Assembly: GCA_904063045.1 (NCBI GenBank)
Contig: CAJFCJ010000003.1
Coordinates: 62,001 to 126,000 of the forward strand
Direction: 5' to 3'
DNA: 64,000 nt
Source of the DNA: Dimorphilus gyrociliatus
Taxonomy: Eukaryota; Annelida; Polychaeta; Dinophilidae
Below the pieces are notes generated by a model. That model was not told the DNA's origin. It searched no databases and worked only from the letters and a program-made list of their open reading frames with translations. The position numbers and the translations under genes are program-made. Shown piece after piece: positions 61,868 to 64,000 of the stretch. Numbering within the stretch: position 1 is the stretch's first letter; every line of letters starts with the position of its first letter.

Positions 61868-62912
61868 ATGTGCAGCCAATTGAAACATTCGCCCGATTAC
61901 GAGGCTTTAATTAAGAGACAACTGGAAAGGGAAAATGTCGACGAACTTTCCGACCGACCAAAGAGTATTTTAAAGAAGGAAGAAAAAAATTACGAGGTTC
62001 GTTCTGTGTTTTCATTTATCGTATCTTCTTTCACGTTTTCGTATTTTCGCTCATTAGAGTAGCGAGATTGTTTTTTAATACTTTGTCTTTTATTTAACCT
62101 GTTTTTAACAAATCCCTCTTAATAATCCAAACCTCTAACTCGCTCTGTTTCCGACCATGCCAGCTTAAACAAGATTTAGAAGACAGGATATCCTCTTTAC
62201 GCAACGTACTGTCGCAAAGGGACAGAGAAGTTCACGAGTTACGCAAACAATGTTCCAAGCTCGAGGCGGAAATTGGTACTTTGAAAAAGGAGGCTGACCC
62301 CGGTTCTATAGCTGCTTTTAAGAAGGTTATTGCAGATAAAGAGAGGCAAATTGAAGATTTAAAACGTACAAAAGACGAAGATAGAAATGAAAAGAATTGC
62401 GATACAAGTGAAAAAAGATTTAATGAAATTTTATTAGAAAAAGAAAATCTAGCTACAGAAGTATATAGGCTTAAAAAAGAATTAAAAGAAGGATCTATAA
62501 ACTCATACCAAGAAGATAGATTAAGTAAGTATAAACAATGCAGTGTTAATATAATGGGGCATATCAATGGCAGTGTGTGCATATATACAGTTCATATACT
62601 CGTATATATGTATGTAAGTGTATACTGTATAGGCATAAATGTCTAATTATAAATACTGTATAAATGTATATATAAGCAAACTATAGATTTGTACATAGGT
62701 GTACATAAGAAAAAGAGAGTTAAAAAGAGTAAAAATACTGTATATATACAGAATATCTAGCGATATAAACATAGCAAGAATACCTATTTACTAGGTCATC
62801 ATTTTTTTTAAATAATTGACATAACACGTCTAAATAATAAAAAATAAAATAGATAAAATTATCTCTTAAACTGTGCGTGTGTGGTTTCTTCAAATGTATA
62901 AATATTTCATGC

Positions 62913-62957
<45 letters not shown>

Positions 62958-63219
62958 CTATCCTCCGCAAAATGCACCTGCCCGTATATATAAAAATGAA
63001 TAAACGACTGAATGAGTGAGCGAGAGAAAAACTTTAGCCAAATCGACATTTCATTACTTATTTGCATAAAGTATTTAATTATTATAGACCTATTTTTCTT
63101 TAATTTTATTTCCTATTCATAATTTCTTTATGATCTATTATTAGCAAATTTACGTTAGAAAGATCTAGTAATAAAAGAAATGGTGTTGAATTCTCTCTTA
63201 AGCAAATAATAAAAAAAAG

Positions 63220-63260
<41 letters not shown>

Positions 63261-63714
63261 AAGAAAGAAAGAAAAAAGATTATAGAGAATTTTAATTAAA
63301 TAAATTTTACACATGATGCTATATTGCTTTTTCTTATAGAAGAATCGGAAAATGACTTGGAAATTGCTCAGAATACGATTATTGCGGCGAGAAATGAGAT
63401 CAAAGAACTACAAGATAAATTATATTCGGTTAATGATTGTTTAAAAACGTTAGAAAATGAAAAAGATGATTTACGAAAAAAGAATAATTTATTAAAAGAA
63501 GAAGTCGATAGTATTCGATCGGAAAACGATGCTTTCCAGAGAAAAACTCCAATAATCGCTCACGATGTTAATGTAACTTCGTGCATTAAGGAAATTGATG
63601 ATTTAAGAACAGCTTTAAAGAATTTAAGGGCAAAAAATCACGAATTAGTAGAAGATAATATTCAATTATGTAATACGATAAAAGATATGCAAAGGTGTAG
63701 ATTTCTATCTTCAG
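61868..63714 (+). CDS. Coiled-coil protein, N-terminal part (3' partial)
   Basis: Three exons are visible: about 61868-61996, 62164-62524 and 63340-63714. They join at GT-AG junctions (phases 0 and 1) into 288 codons plus one base, and the gene continues past the window (GTAAGT donor at 63715). The protein is almost wholly charged heptad-repeat coiled coil (for example LKQDLEDRISSLRNVLSQRD, KEIDDLRTALKNLRAKNHEL), the kind found in centrosomal, ciliary, motor-adaptor and golgin proteins. I do not recognise the family. The first in-frame ATG is at 61868. The frame is open back to about 61787 without an ATG, and a separate 7-codon upstream reading frame starts at 61797, so a further upstream exon or a different start is possible. 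Confidence 0.75.
62921..62956. repeat. CT dinucleotide repeat in an intron
   Basis: About 15 CT units in the second intron of the coiled-coil gene. Confidence 0.85.
63221..63276. repeat. GA and GAAA repeat in an intron
   Basis: About 17 GA units followed by GAAA units shortly before the third exon of the coiled-coil gene. Confidence 0.85.
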
Positions 63715-64000
63715 GTAAGTTGTCAATATATAGCCGGATTTCATTTATTTCTCTCTCTCTCTGTCTCTCTCTTCTTTTGTTCGCTTTCTCATTCTCTTAT
63801 TATATTCAATTCTTGAACATATTGTGTATAAATAGTGCTATAATCTTCTTAAAACAACAAACTAGAACAAAGAAAATGATTGAAGCTTCTGTTTTCTGTT
63901 AACATTTCTCTCTTTCTCTCTTTCTTTCTTTCGTTCTTTCCATCCATCCTTCCTTTTCGTGTTAACTCCTTTCGCATTGCTAATTTTTAATTTTTAACAC

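Noticed and set aside
1-64000. CRISPR arrays, transposase or reverse transcriptase genes, rRNA and tRNA genes
   Set aside because: No spaced direct repeats, no transposase or RT motifs in any frame, and no tRNA-like B-box plus cloverleaf seen by eye. A tRNAscan run would be needed to exclude tRNAs fully.

Overview
This is animal nuclear DNA. It is AT-rich and crowded with GA, GATA, GGAT and TA simple repeats. Its genes are split by GT-AG introns, mostly short (about 60 to 200 bases) with a few of 1 to 4 kb. The gene content (an inter-alpha-trypsin inhibitor heavy-chain tail, a TRIM-like protein, three FMN alpha-hydroxyacid oxidases, two ABCC transporters, an SLC22 carrier, and a pedal-peptide/orcokinin-type neuropeptide precursor with FDSIG repeats) points to a lophotrochozoan invertebrate, most likely an annelid. 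That placement is inference from the gene families only; no database was searched.

Layout. 1-823: last exons of an ITIH-like gene (+). 2560-3627: single-exon secreted LamG-like protein (+). 4549-5499: single-exon RING/B-box protein (+). 6401-7752: first hydroxyacid oxidase, three exons (+). 9153-10391: intronless MurA-like enolpyruvyl transferase (+), a bacterial family and the best candidate for horizontal transfer here. 10743-15209 and 16376-20842: two tandem ABCC (MRP-type) transporters (-), nine exons each, which I could join into continuous frames of 1222 and 1225 residues. 28206-33263: two-exon neuropeptide precursor (-), with its signal-peptide exon 4.4 kb from the repeat exon. 41358-42700 and 45640-46905: second and third hydroxyacid oxidases (+). 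51478-58690: six-exon SLC22 transporter (-), 549 residues. 61868-63714 and beyond: 5' part of a coiled-coil gene (+) running off the window.

The long stretches between (20.8-28.2, 33.3-41.4, 46.9-51.5 and 58.7-61.8 kb) show no convincing coding sequence. They hold simple repeats and many copies of an odd-length palindrome, ATATAC-W-GTATAT.

Nothing here is an operon, and neighbouring genes need not work together. Two local expansions stand out: the hydroxyacid oxidases (peroxisomal-type 2-hydroxyacid oxidation) and the ABCC exporters, which lie beside the MurA-like gene. The MurA-like protein keeps the MurA fold signatures and Lys22, but has replaced the positions of Cys115, Asp305 and Arg91. 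It is therefore probably not an ordinary peptidoglycan enzyme. It is the most promising lead for undescribed biology in the window.
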